Positions 34,755-48,282 are shown, counted from the first letter of the stretch. The stretch is DNA of 60,000 nt from Nephromyces sp. MM_2019 (GCA_015657535.1 JADHZB010000455.1:1-60000), one strand, 5' to 3'. Numbers and translations: made by a program. Notes: generated by a model not told the origin, from the letters alone.

Positions 34755-35827
34755 TGTAAAGAGTAAGTAATCAGAAATATCTATTAGCCCTAAGTCATAT
34801 TAAGTATTTATAGTCTTCAAAGTAATCTTCTCACTTGATAAGAATTTTATTAAAATAATTGGCCAGGTTTAGGTTTATAACTAGTCCAAATTAGGGTTTT
34901 TATATCTAAAGATTTCATACAGGTACTTGTTTTCACTTTTAGAATTTGACATGTGAATGACAAAGGGGAGAAAGGTATTTCAATAAGCGAATTTAATACC
35001 ATAACGTTTAAATGTGTAATAACAAATAATAGACTAACTGCTTTACTTGAATTAATTTGACCTTCCAGCTAATAGAACTATAGTCGTGTGATAAGCCAAC
35101 TGACTTTACATGTTAGCCTATTTCTAGTTGTCATGAATGGTATTTCATAACGCATGCTTCATTCATTAAAAAACGAACTATCAAAAAGTTTACGTGTAGT
35201 GTTTGTAGCTAGCCTGAATGGCTAGAAATAAAAAATTAATGGAGCATAATAAAACTAGAGAAGCACTTTACATTCCCACCCTGCCTTTTCACTTTTCATG
35301 CAAATTTATTCCTTGTAGAAAAATTCAAGTCTTGTGGATATTAATAAAATTTATTAAAACCATCATTATTCTATTTCAATCAATAGTAAGCTTTCGCTTT
35401 TATTAGCTCAAAAGGAAATTATCGTAGAAAATATTATTCTAAGAATATCTAAGCAGATTTCAGATATTTTTCTAGTTAGAGTCCTAATCATCTATTGTGT
35501 TTGTAGAACCCAAGAATGATTATCTTTCCTCAGTATAAAATTCATAGGGTATTTTTATGCAATGATTAAAGCAACATAGCTTTTATTTCGAAATAAAATT
35601 CAGATCAAGTAAATGTATATATTTCAAATTTGGTTCACTAACTTTGAATCTCGTATATTTTTTTCTCTGCCTTTGTATACAAATTGAAGAAAATAATTAT
35701 GAATTTAAGTTTTAAAGCAACATTGACTGATAAAAATGCTGTGAAAATAGCTAATGAGATAAATACGTTAAAATCTTTAATTTTTTATTAAAATTCGTGA
35801 AATACCATATATACAATTCTTGAAAAC
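34755..35827. other. Divergent intergenic region
   Basis: About 1.07 kb between TBP (-) and the five-exon gene of unknown family (+). It contains a 62-codon plus frame at 35218-35406 (MARNKKLMEHNKTRE start) that I could not extend by splicing into anything recognisable. Otherwise it is featureless AT-rich DNA. Confidence 0.45.
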
Positions 35828-37096
35828 ATGGACCCAAGTAAGCAATGTGAAGGGATTGCTGGGATGATCCACCCAAGTAATCAAATGCGTAAAACTTACA
35901 TGGATACAACTAAGGCCAAAGCTGAGGAAAATAAAGAAGTTGATTGCTGTGTTGAAACTGTGAGAACATCAAATCCGAGAATCCCTTATCGAAACATCAA
36001 CCCATTTACATTTTCTTTACCAAACAAGGTAAGTTACTGATATTGCAATTTTGAGCTTTGGAAAATTTGACTTGATTAACATTTTATTAGACATTTAATT
36101 ATAATTTAGTTTTAAATAACTTTGATGACCTACCATTTTATTGACTTTGCAGTACTTTTCAAAATTTATAGGTTTTAATTAATCTTTAATTTTTTTGCAA
36201 CCCTTTAAATTTAGGAAAAGTTAGCTTATCAAAGAACGGAAGATTTTTCAATATTTTCAATACATAACAATTACACAAGACCCACAAAGGCGTTCGATTC
36301 ATACACTGGTGAGAACGGTAGAAACTTATATCATGGAATGGAACTCCCACCTGGGTCAGGTAAGATACCAAATGATAAGTCATTTTAGCATTGAGCAAAC
36401 ATTTTAAACATTCTTTATCTTTAGTTAAATATTTTAACTCTTACAACTCGTTACCAATCCATGCACGACAACCATTTGTTCTACCTAATCCAAGAAAGTC
36501 CATGAATTTTTTGAGGCTTTGTTTCGATAATTTCTCATGCTATCCACATTATAATAGTAAAATGTGGAGGCTAAATGGCTCTAACATACTTAGGCATCAA
36601 AGACTTTATACCAGAAATTGCTGTAATAAAGTGCAAGATTTACAGGAACTTGAAAGGTAATCCTCATAATATTTTTAAATGGTTTATTTTAATTTTTAAT
36701 TATATAATGACATATATAGGATGATGTGGTTTGACCCAGAACCAAGGTTAGAAAAATCTTATAGGATTTTTGCTGATCCTAAGTATTGCACAAAAGTAAG
36801 TAAACCAATAAACGTTGGAGTTTAGCGTCAATTTTGTATACCAAATGAAATATTAAATTTGCTAAACATACCAGCTTACCTATTTTTAGAAGTTTATCAA
36901 CCGATCTAATATTTGAACAAACGTTTTTTAGTGATTAGTTTCCTAGTTTTGCATTAAGTGTTCTGTGTTACTAAAATTAAATGAAAAAAACTAAATTGTG
37001 AGTCATATAATTAGTGTAATTCTAAAGCTGCTTTTTTTTCTTTGTCAGGGCTTTAATGTATCTAAATTTCAGGACTTGATGAGGACCGGTTGGTGA
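35828..37096 (+). CDS. Conserved-looking basic protein of unknown family
   Basis: Five exons: 35828-36028, 36215-36359, 36425-36656, 36720-36795 and 37049-37096 (TGA). They total 702 nt and encode 233 residues, all in phase. There is no signal peptide or membrane segment. The protein is rich in aromatic residues, Asn, Arg and Pro, with stretches such as [45 protein letters not shown] and [14 protein letters not shown]. Extended, Pro/Tyr/Asn-rich chains without repeats are typical of microtubule inner proteins of cilia, and three axonemal genes lie nearby. That assignment is only a guess. I do not recognise the family. Clean exon structure argues that it is a real gene. Confidence 0.65.
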
Positions 37097-37479
37097 TTCA
37101 AGATAAAAGAAGAATTTTCAATTTAATACAAGCTCTACTCGAACTTCAATATGCTTTTTTATTTTAATGAATCTCAATTTTAATTAAAATTTGTGTGAAA
37201 ATTTTGAATTCGGTAATGGATGTAATAAAATTTAAATTACGCTGACTAACTCATAATTTACGCAAAAAGTTCAAAAGATTGAGCCTGATTTTGAAGTTAA
37301 TGATAATATAGTCTTGAATTTTTGATATACTAAAAATAAGCTCACTCTTTAGTTTCTTATACTTTCTCGATTGATTAAATGAGAACAATTAAAGCTAGTT
37401 TATAAAGCATAAGAAGATTTATTTTTCTTAAAACTTGATCAGAAACTCAGCTTCTACTTAATTTATCAAATTATAACCC
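37097..37479. other. Intergenic, AT-rich
   Basis: About 380 bp between two plus-strand genes; it presumably holds the terminator of one and the promoter of the next. Confidence 0.5.
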
Positions 37480-38653
37480 ATGATTCAAGCTAACAAAAAC
37501 TTAGGGAACTCACTTGACCTGCACTTTGCCCCTGGCAAGGGCATTAACTTATTAATAGGGGTAACTGGTAGCGTCGCAGCTATAAAGATCCCTGAATTGA
37601 TACAATGCTTAAACACTGGCGCTATAAAGAAAAATATTATCCTTGAGGTACTCTTAATCGCCATTAATTAACAGAATGTCATAAACTGCTCGCTAAACTT
37701 TTATTGTGATTTGATTTTTGAAAACTGAGACCTTAAATCCCCCCTTTAAACGTTTTTACGGTTTCTTATTCTAATAGATTCGATGTGTAGCCACACAATC
37801 TTCACTCCACTTTATTCCAAAGGACTTTCAGGAGAAATTGATCACAGATGAAATGGAATGGGATCAATGGACCAATAAAGGTGACCCTGTACTTCACATT
37901 GAAGTAAGGTCTTGAAATTTCTGAAACTTTCAAGACAAAGATGAAGATAAAGTTTGAATGAATTTTAATTTAATTAACAGCTCAGGAAGTGGGCTGATCT
38001 TTTCCTAATAGCACCCTTGGATGCAAACACTATGGCAAAAATTAACCATGGAATCTGCGACAATCTCCTAGTATAACAGTACATAAACTATTTTGAAAAT
38101 TTATATCTCGATACATGGTCTTTCAAAATATTTAATTTCCCTACAACTCCTTCCAATCAATATGGTATCTCACTCTATAAACTATTTTTAATTTAGACAT
38201 GTATAGCCAGGGCTTGGGACTTTCAAAAGCCTATAATTATCTGCCCATCTATGAACACGATGATGTACGAACACCCACTGACCAGAATCCAATTGAATAA
38301 CTTAACCATGATAAATTTTCAAGTATACTCCACACATCAGCTATAAAATCATTCTTGATCATTTTTAATTTTATAATCGCTAATACATTACAGGTTATGG
38401 AACCCATTTCAAAGACCTTAGCTTGTGGAGACTTAGGTAAAGTTTAACATTTACTTTAATTGTATGATTTAAGGTTTTGGTTTTATATTTCTAATCCAAT
38501 ATGCCGAACTACTGAATTTCCTTATAATCATTTGGTATTTTTATGATTATTGTAATTTAAATTTTTCAATTTCATTCAAAAATAGGCATAGGTGCACTTC
38601 CGGAACCTCAAATTATCGCGAAATACATATTCTCAGCAATTGAGAAATTATAA
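37480..38653 (+). CDS. PPCDC: Phosphopantothenoylcysteine decarboxylase
   Basis: Six exons: 37480-37647, 37778-37903, 37981-38070, 38197-38322, 38394-38436 and 38586-38653; 206 residues, all in phase. This flavoprotein of the HFCD family converts 4'-phosphopantothenoylcysteine to 4'-phosphopantetheine, the third step from pantothenate to coenzyme A. Family motifs are all visible. [14 protein letters not shown] is the FMN loop. The stretch [20 protein letters not shown] contains the catalytic His, and [11 protein letters not shown] follows it. [13 protein letters not shown] is the P-x-M-N-x-x-M motif. CGDLGIGALPE carries the proton-donor Cys of the flap. It appears complete and monofunctional, not fused to phosphopantothenoylcysteine synthetase as in bacteria. 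Confidence 0.93.
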
Positions 38654-38934
38654 TTTAGGTACATTATGTAAATCATCAAGTTTATCCATTAGAAACTTCA
38701 GTTCAAGCATAAGGATATAATTTTACCATCATATCCCCAATATACAATAAAACAGTACTTTTCGAATAATTTAGGAAGATCTATAAGCTTCAATTTGGTT
38801 TACAAGAGATATCCATTAATTCACTTTCTTAACTTTTTAACTAAATATGTCTTATAACATCCAAACTCGAAACATCCTGCCTAAGAACTCTATACCAATA
38901 AATTGAGTTTCTTTTAAAATAATTTTATGAATTC

Positions 38935-41168
38935 CTATATTTTAAAAATTTGTTCTACCTCTACAATACTTTTTATATCCTGAATCTTATCAATTATAAG
39001 CTTTTGTGACATTTCCTTAAGCGAACTGAAATAACATTGCGACAACCTGTTTATGAGCATATGCAATTTTTCTTCTGTTATAAGAACAATCCTATGCCGG
39101 TTCTTTAATTCTTTGATAGACTCTTCTTGAATTTGATTCCTGAAAAGATTATCAACAGTGGCTAAACTCAACTTTGAAAATAAAAACAAAATTTAGCACT
39201 TTCCTTTGACTTTGGATGTGATCCTTATCAAGGTTTATCTCAAGTATGAGAGTATCAAAATCATCATTATCGTCTACATCAATTGATTCTAATATTTTTA
39301 AAAAATGTTCTAACTCTTCATCTAACTTTCTGAATAATTCAGTTATTCGTTCTTTAGCTTTTCTGGGTAAGTTTTCGAATTCAACTTCTAATTTATCTAT
39401 TTTTTTAGTTTGGTTCAATTGTTGTGAGCTGACAATTCTCAAAATTTGATCCTTCAAATTCTCAACCAACTAATCATCAATATTAAGTTAAAGCAATTTT
39501 TGGGAATTTTTTTAAATCCTCTTTATAGATGCTTAAGAAAATTATACAAAGGTCACTCAACTTAACCTTAATTTGATGATTATCCAGATATTTCTTTAAA
39601 GTCTCTTTTATCTGCTTTTTACAAATTCTTTCTTCCTCATCAAAATTAACAAGAAAGTTTTGTAATATTGGTATGGCAAAGCTTTTAAAGTTATCGATAA
39701 CGAGCCTGAATTGGAAATTTGGATTATTTATATTACGTTTATTATTGATCGAATTATCAGAAATAATTGCCAAGAAAATAATCATAGTTTTTTATATAGA
39801 ATAATATGTATAACACTCTCTTTTACCTTATTGCTTTTATATGATCTATCTGATTTTTGAAACTACCCTTCAGGCTTTGCATTTGAGCTTCGCTTAATCC
39901 TTTCATACACTCAAATTTTTCGTTTATTGAAAGGATATACTCAATATAAGAAACGAGCCTCTGGCTAGTTTTACTGAATGAATCTAAGATAGAGTAGCAG
40001 GACTCATCTTCAATATATAAAAAATCATCATCTTCATTGATAAGCTCGTTAGAATTGGGTATTGAAAGACCTATTTGCTCCATTTGTTGCTGATCGGAGA
40101 GCTTTGAATCACTTTCACCTTTTCTCACGTTACTTTTATCCAAAAAAAATAAGCTAGGGCATAAAGAAAGAACTAATTCACGGTAATTAGGCTTCTTTGT
40201 TACTGGATTGCCTTGAAGACTTAGATATTCTAACTTATTCAAAACTCTCAAATCTTGGATAGAAGATAAGTGGTGAATTTTATTTTTCCCCAGTGACAAG
40301 TAAACTAAATTAAAATTTTTTTTTAACCCTTGAATTTCTTCTATAAAATTGGAATATAGTGAGAGGTCCACTAGCTTTTTCAAATCACAAAGCCCTGATA
40401 TTTCTTTAATCGAATTGAAGGACAAATCGAGTCTCTTCAAGTCTTCTAAGTGAGATAAATTTTCAATTTTTGATAATTTATTACTTGACAAGTCCAACTC
40501 TTGAAGAGCTAGATTTATAATAAATAAATTAAAAAACCTCTTTTATTGAATATTTAAACTTGCTAAAATTCTTTCAATTTTATAAAAAAATTACTAACAA
40601 ATAAATGAGTTCAGATTCTTTATCGAGCTTAAATTGCAATTATCCAACAAGACCTTTTTTGCAGCTAGAAATTTATGATCTGAGATGTGGTCTAAATTTA
40701 CACCAATTGACTTTAAGTTTGGATAATCGCAAACCATCCTTTCCTCGATTAATTTTGTCTTAATTATGGTCTCCTCATCACTGAAAGTTTCATTTGACTC
40801 ACTGAAATTATTTCCTGAAAAAAGTTTCACGCTTGTTTCTTCTTGTTATTCATAGAATATCGCTACAGACCTGAACCAATTTTATCAATATATGTTAAAA
40901 CCTTATTTTTATTGTATACATTTTTTCTGCCCGGGTCCTCAGGTCTCCTAATAGATGACTTCTCATTTTTTAAGATATAATTATTATCTATTAGACTTTT
41001 GATTTCTTCCCTTATTTCCTCAAGGTTTTCTTTTGTTGTGACCTTTTCATAAGGCTTGAAATTCTCAGCCTTAACTTCCAATTGAGGATTACTTATTATC
41101 TTGTCAGACAATCTCTCTCGTAAACAAGAAATAATCTCCAAATCAAAAAAAGTTTCTAATGTTTGCAT
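38935..41168 (-). CDS. DRC3: Dynein regulatory complex subunit 3 (LRRC48)-like
   Basis: Six exons: 41168-40871, 40814-40599, 40508-39827, 39705-39567, 39469-39200 and 39171-38935; 613 residues. A leucine-rich-repeat block spans about 155-290 (LQELDLSSNKLSKIENL, LKRLDLSFNSIKEISGL, LVDLSLYSNFIEEIQGL, LEYLSLQGNPV, then the cap CPSLFFLDKSNV). A coiled coil rich in Glu and Lys fills the C-terminal half, as in DRC3 of the nexin-dynein regulatory complex, which controls flagellar bending. About 110 residues precede the usual N-terminus. They join in phase through a 56-nt intron but could be a separate gene, since an in-frame ATG at 40830 gives a DRC3-like start. The last junction needs an intron of only 28 nt. 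Confidence 0.82.
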
Positions 41169-42139
41169 TACAAATAAATTTATGCTCCTTTTATGTAATT
41201 TTATTTTAATTAGTTCCTCAACTTTTTCCAATCAAGCAAAACAATAATAATTATAAATGCAAATGATGTTTACTACCCTTTTTTATAATTTATAGATGTT
41301 AAAATAAACAATTTATCAGTATCATTAAAGCTGGTAAAAACGTTATATTATTTAACTTGACAATCCTCGCTTCGCTTAATAAACATCAATACTTCTGTGG
41401 GGTATTTAAAAATGATGATTTTAAGCAGTTTTAACTATTCAAAATTGCTTGCAATCAGTTCGAATATACATCTTCTAATTAATTAATACATCGAATATAA
41501 AACATTAAAATAATTCAAATTGCAGACTAATTTCTCTGAACATAATGTGAAACTTTTTTGTGATATTCAGTCAAGTTTCAATCCAGCTTTTAAAAAATAT
41601 AATTCGAATTTTAAGCTTGATGAAACTAGTTAGTTTTATATTATTGTTATACGCTATTCTAAGGGTAGATAAACTTTGTTTTGCTAGCAATCTATATTGA
41701 AGTAAGATCTTTATTATTTTTCTAATTTATCTATGAATACTATTAAAAAAAATTGACTAGGTCAAGTGAACTTTGCTAGTAGAGAGAAAATAAAATTTTA
41801 GCTAACTACCAAATATCATAGAGCTTGTGTTAAAAGCCTTTTGACAAAACCTCACTTCAGAGGTCAAGCCAATAAGGCCTAAATGCAATTTTGAGCTAAG
41901 TGAGTATCGAATACAACATCAGCTAGCTTGCTTTTTGCCCAGATTTTATGAGCCATGCATAATTTAAAAGCTAACCTTAATGAGACTTGGCTATAAAATT
42001 CCAAAGACTACTCTGAAAAAGCTTCAACCTTTTGAATATCAATGTTAAAGTTGGGCATAAACGCTCATCATTCAATATAATTGCACAGCCCTGATTCCTT
42101 CTTTAGCTCTAACCATAGCAGTGAATTTATTATATCAGC
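41169..42139. other. Divergent intergenic region
   Basis: About 970 bp between DRC3 (-) and RAD16 (+). It is AT-rich without recognisable genes or repeats and presumably carries both promoters. Confidence 0.5.
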
Positions 42140-45100
42140 ATGCCCCTCTCAGATTTGGACGAAAGGGTTAAAGATATTTATTCGTCTTACAAAAAGATTG
42201 ACCCTAATTTTATATTAGGATGCTATCTAGATCCTTCTAACATTCAATGGATTCCAGAAGAAAGAGCAAGACATTACAAGGTGGATAATAAATCTTCAAA
42301 ATTATATTGGACATACCTTGTTGTCCAATCTGCTACATCAAGTTAGTCAATTGTAACTTTTTAATACGATAAATTATCTCCAAAACAACTTAAGTGCATG
42401 CAAGTATATTTTTGTAACTTGAACAGTTATCTAGGTCTATATATTTATCACTGATTAAAACTAATATAAGCGGTTAACTGAATCATTTAAGCTATTCCAC
42501 TTCAACACGTTTGCGAGTATAATGAATTAAATTACTTCAAGTCTGAAAACCTAAGACTTATGTGGGCTTAAGCCAACACGAAATATATAAATTTTGCCCA
42601 ATCTATAAATTTTATTTCAAAAATTTAGTATTCCACTCAAAACTTTTTGCTTAGGTATAAGTCGTTGCCGTATATGTGGTGCCAAGATACCAAAAAATGA
42701 ACTTAGAATAGGAAAACCCTTAAAGGACCCCAGGGGAGATTGGGGTGTAATTTCTAGCTGGCAACATATCGCATGCTCTAGGAAAACGGTTCATCTCTGC
42801 ATTTCTGATTACTTAGGAAAGACCGAACACCCTGGAGACCTGGATCAAACTATACCTAAAAAGAAGTCAAAAAAAAATCCTAAAACAAAAATCGAGAAAT
42901 ACGAGCATCCAGGTGATATAGGCACAATCAAAGATGAGGGATTCAATCAAGAAGAAAACAGCCTCATAAAATCAATGTATATAAAATGCGAAACTAAAGA
43001 AAATATATCGGAACAGCCCAATTCAACCTACTCTTCGCTTAATTCATTTTCTTTATCTAATCTTTCCTCACCTAGACGAAAAATCCTAGAGGATTACAAC
43101 ACAAGTATACCCAAATCTTTTGATATTTCTAAGGTTATTTACGGTATTGAAGATTTAACCTATGAGCAAACTAAAAAGGTCTTTGAGCTATCTGAACTAC
43201 CAGGGTTAGATGAGATTGATCAAGAATTAGGAAAGCCAAAGGATTTAGACGATTTAATTAAACGTGTTTTGACTGAAGAACATGAACCTCCGCATCAAAT
43301 AGTTCTTCCTTTACTTACATATCAGCGAGAGGGACTTGCTTGGATGTGCCATCAAGAGGAATCGGATATCAAAGGTGGTATACTTGCCGATGAAATGGGT
43401 ATGGGGAAAACGCTTCAAATGATCTGCCTCTTTCTAGCACGAAGATTGCAGGGATTAGAGTCTAACGACCCTATGAAAATTCAGGGTACAAATCTCGTCA
43501 TTGCACCACTCGCTGCTATCTTACAATGGAAACAAGAGATTGAGCGTTATACAAGGCCAAAGTCTTTAAATGTCCTTATATATCATGGGAATTATAGAGA
43601 TTCATTTTTGAAAGAAATAGCAAAGTATGATGTAGTGATTACGACATATAGCACAATCGAATCCGATTATCGTCGAGTTATTAACAAGCATAAAGTCAGG
43701 TGTAAGGTACGTTGTGTCCATAGACATCTCTATGATTTAAAAAGGGAATTTTTTTTATTCAATTCAGTATTGCAAACAATTATTTTTACCGGACAAGCTC
43801 CGCTGGCACCAAACCTATTTCTGCGGCCCAGAAGCCGAGAAGACGGCCAAGCAAAGCTTACAGAAAGTAAAAAGTAAACAAGCAGGTAAATACTATTCGA
43901 GTTCTAGCGTCTATGTACACCTTATAAAACGTTCTATACCCATAGCGGTTACTTCAAACGTCGTACAATTTTATCCCTTTTATTCTATATTATCAGCACA
44001 TAAAGCGATGAAAACTTTGAATATTTCTAATGGCCAATTATTTCCAAATTTATCCAACGTTTACAAAGAATTACTTATTGAAGCTAACAAAGAAGAAATG
44101 GTATGTTTATAAAAAAAATCAATGTTGAAGATTAAAATTATTAATCCCTACTTCATATATTTGATACAGCTTAAAGGAGGAATATTTTTCCCGAAAGCCA
44201 AGAATTTTCGATATAATTCAATTGATCAAGATGTAAGAATACTTAATTACATTTTACATTAGTGACACTAACTTAAACATACACTTTTTTGTTGTCTCCA
44301 AAAGCAATATAATGAAAATCCAGAGCACCTGGATGCTAATCAAACTAACGATGAATCACAAATTGAGGTAAAATTGCAGCTTTCATCCTTTCAGATTAAC
44401 TTTTCTGTACCTCTGCTTATTAATAACAGCATACAGAATCGTCAGAAAGTAATTCAGCTCACATTAAAACCAATCAATGTGATCCTGATGATAAAACACA
44501 CCCCCAAAGGTCAATCAATTTATCAAGAACTGATATAGCGAAATTAAAAGTTTATGACCTTAAAAGCCATCTTAAAAGCATGAATCTCAAAACTAATGGA
44601 TTGAAAGTTGAGCTTGTAGAGCGTCTTTTAAAGGCATCATACAAGGATAACACCCATTCAAAACTAGATTATATTGCTATTGAGTGCTCAGAAAGTGAAG
44701 ATAAAGATTCAACGTATGAAAATAATTTACATTTACTAAATTCAACTTCTAAAAGAAATTTAGGCACAACTTCAAAGTTGGAATCAAGAGATGTTATAGT
44801 AAATTTAGACCAACAAGAAAATCAAAAACAAGCTCCTTTCACCAACATAACCAAAGAATCATTTAAGAAGCAAATTTCATCAAACAAACAAGTGCAAATT
44901 GAAAACTCAGAGTTAGATACTCGAGTAAGGAAATCAAAAAGCCCATTAGACAATGTCAAACAGAAGAAAAAAAGGAAAAGGAATAATTCGAACACAAAAT
45001 CAAATTCGATATACAAGAAACCGCTCAATAATAAACAAACTAATTTTGACTCTGATTCTAGCTACAAGGATGAAAGTTATGAAGAAGATGATTCCAATGA

Positions 45101-47663
45101 TGAGAGCTTTTTATTCAATGACTATTCTTCACAAGCAGAAGAGGTAGATTCTACATCTGATAAGGAAGCCGATACAAAAAATTGGTCAAAATCTAAAACA
45201 ACTCCAACCCACAAACGCTCCCGCGAGAACACAAAGATAAACAACACACCCCAAATTTCAAGCCAAAGTGATTACATCCCAAAGAAACTCGATTTATCTT
45301 CATCACCACTGCACAGCATACATTGGCAAAGGATAGTTTTGGATGAAGCTCACAGAATTAAGTCAAGAACAACTTCTACAGCCCAGGTAAACAAAATTAT
45401 ATTCGATTTTGTTCCCGAAAAATTGAACTGATACTTTATCATATTAATATATGAAGGCCATTTTCGCATTGAAATCATCCGGAACAAGGTGGTGCCTAAC
45501 TGGCACTCCATTACAAAATCGTGTTGGCGAGTTATATAGCTTGGTTCGCTTTCTAAATTTTGACCCTTACGCATATTATTTTTGCTCAAAGAAAGGTTGC
45601 AACTGCAAATCTTTAGATTATAAATTTTATGATAACAGGTTATCTGAATAACAATTGCAAGAACTTCTTGAACTGTATAAAATAATACTCTCAAAACAGG
45701 TATTGTGTGCATTGTGGCCATTCCAAGATGTGTCATTATTCTTACTTCAATCGTAAGATAATCAACCCGATCCAAAAGTATGGTTACCAAGGTGAAGGCC
45801 ATAAAGCCCTTGTTAGCCTAAAAAAGGAAGTCCTTGATTTGATTCTTTTGCGCCGAACAAAGGAGGAGAGAGCTAAGGATGTAAATTTACCCAAGCTTAC
45901 TGTAACTATACGAAAAGATACTCTTTCAAAAGAAGAACTTGATTTTTATCAAAGCTTATATAAGCAATCACAAATCGAATTTGACACATATATTCAAGCT
46001 GGGACTCTATTACATAATTTTGCACACATCTTCGATCTTTTAAGCCGCCTTCGTCAGGCTGTTGACCATCCTTACTTGGTTATTCATAAAAATGTGGAGC
46101 AAACAAAAGATAAAGGATCAGACTACCTCATCTGTCGCATCTGCCAAGAAGTTGCATACTTATCTGTAATATTACTTAATGGATATATGCTTTTTACCTT
46201 AAATTTGATTTATTTGCTTCAAAATACATAATAACATTAATAATCTGAAATTGTTTTCATCCAGGAAGTTGTTCATTCGCGATGTAGTCATTCATTCCAC
46301 AAATCTTGTATCCAAGAATATATAGACTCTGCCCCAACTATGGGTGCCTCTGAAGAATTAGGCTGCCCGGTGTGTTATGTACCACTTACATTGGAATTAA
46401 ATGAAACAAATAAAGAACCCTCATCCCCATTATCAACAGGTATACTGAAAATCCATTTTCCTCACCTAAACTAAATGAAATTTCTCAATAAACAGATGAA
46501 CAAGAGGCTGAACTTGACGATACATTGGATAAAATTGATCAAGAACAAGCTATGAAACCAAAGCATTCTTCATCAAAGCAGGTAAAAATTCTTCAGCTCT
46601 TATATTATAACATTTTGATATTCCCTAATATTAAGACTTTATTTTTTAATTTTATATTACCAATCGATCATTTTTAATTATTTATCCAACTCAGAAATTG
46701 AAAAGTATTATGGCAAATGTAGATCCTAGCAGATTCACATCAAGCACAAAAATCGAAGCTCTTTACCAAGAAATTCAAAAAATACAACAAAACGACCCTA
46801 CATCAAAATCAATCGTTTTTTCACAATATTCTATGATGCTAGAAATAGTCGAATGGAGGTTGAAAAAGGGCGGTATCAATTGTGCAAAGTTTGTAGGCTC
46901 CATGAGTCTTGTCTCTAGATCTAACATTCTATACGCATTCAACCAAGATCCAGACTTAAAAGTTTTACTGATAAGCCTAAAAGCTGGAGGTGAAGGATTA
47001 AACTTGCAAATTGCAAACAGCATCTTCTTGATGGATCCATGGTGGAACCCTGCAGCTGAAATGCAAGTATGATTTCTACTTAATAATAAAAATATAAGAA
47101 ATGACTTAGTGTAGCCTTTCTAGTTTTACACAAAACATTTATATAAAAATAAACTAGGAAGCAATTTACATATCTCGAGCAATATGACTTCTTCAAAACA
47201 ATAGAAAATATTATAATGAATATTGTTTAGTTAATATTAAAAAGATTTTTTCACTACTTTAAGCATTTTCATTAACCTTCTTCGATCACCCTAATAAATA
47301 ACATCAATATATATCTTTATTGGATACACAAAATATATCCATCAATTTCATAATTACTTGTTACCAAAATTGCATAATCGTTTTACTTTAATTAAGGCCA
47401 TACAAAGAGCACATCGTCTAGGACAGAAGAAACCTGTATATGCAGTCAGGTTCATATGTAAGGATACTATTGAAGAGAAAATTTTGCAATTACAGGAGAA
47501 GAAACAACTAGTGTTTGATGGGGTAAGAGACTTTTTGACACCTTTTTCTAAGCACTTTATAATCCATCTATATCTTAAAACTTGATTTCAGACTGTCGGA
47601 GCACAGTCTTCAGCTATAATGAAACTCACTTCAGAAGACATGAAATTCCTTTTCACCAATTAA
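42140..47663 (+). CDS. RAD16: RAD16-like SNF2 ATPase / RING ubiquitin ligase with PARP-type zinc finger and SAP domain
   Basis: Fourteen exons: 42140-42341, 42655-43706, 43768-43885, 43997-44100, 44170-44232, 44305-44367, 44430-45386, 45457-45638, 45700-46150, 46265-46439, 46496-46581, 46695-47066, 47397-47522 and 47592-47663; 1340 residues, all in phase. Domains in order: a PARP-type finger C72-x2-C75-x29-H105-x2-C108; the SNF2 motor start with Walker A DEMGMGKT (about 316); a C2HC finger ([19 protein letters not shown], about 419); a SAP helix pair ([14 protein letters not shown], about 570-602); Walker [11 protein letters not shown] (about 836); LTGTPLQN; the Cys-rich RAD16 insert KKGCNCKS to CVHCGHS; a RING finger ([17 protein letters not shown]); and the C-terminal motor with [20 protein letters not shown]. 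In yeast, Rad16 acts with Rad7 in global-genome nucleotide excision repair. The PARP finger and SAP would help it sense damaged or scaffold DNA (inferred). Confidence 0.92.
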
Positions 47664-48282
47664 GATCCGACAGCCGTATTGTATAACAAGTCTTTTATTA
47701 ATTGTAAGGAGATTAAGGGATTCAAACCTATCATATTTCAACAGTACATATTATAAACTATTATCGCATCGGAATAACCTTGACTTTAAAAAGCCTTTAC
47801 AAATACCCAACATGTAAAATTGAACTGAAATCTGATAATTATTAATGTAGTATTGTATTTCAGAATTATTTATTTCAAATCATCTTGATTTCACTAGAAA
47901 ACAGTCAAAAACTAAATTTTGAAATTTAAAAAAAAAAATTCTATTTATCATTATAAAGTCATATATAATCTCCTAAGTAAGAATTCTATAAAAAAATGAA
48001 ACTCTTATTGACTTGTGGTTATAGTACCACTCGTAAATTTTGAAAATTTGAATTGAAACAATTAAGGAAATATTTAGAAAATAATAAAAAACTGAAAGCT
48101 AGTAGGCCGAAAGTTATCCTAAAAATTATATTCTACTTAGTGCTTTAAAAAATCAGTCTTGTAAATCACAATCTAGAGTAATCAATAAAACCTCAAAAAT
48201 TCAAAACATAAAAGATGTGATTAGCAAATTGAACAAAAAATATTTATAAATATATTACATTAGCATATCTTTCTAACTCACG
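47664..48282. other. Intergenic, AT-rich
   Basis: About 620 bp between two plus-strand genes. No feature was recognised. Confidence 0.5.

Noticed and set aside
35218..35406. 62-codon plus-strand ORF starting MARNKKLMEHN
   Set aside because: The first half looks protein-like but no splice partner or family was found, and the second half is AT-driven. Not listed as a gene.
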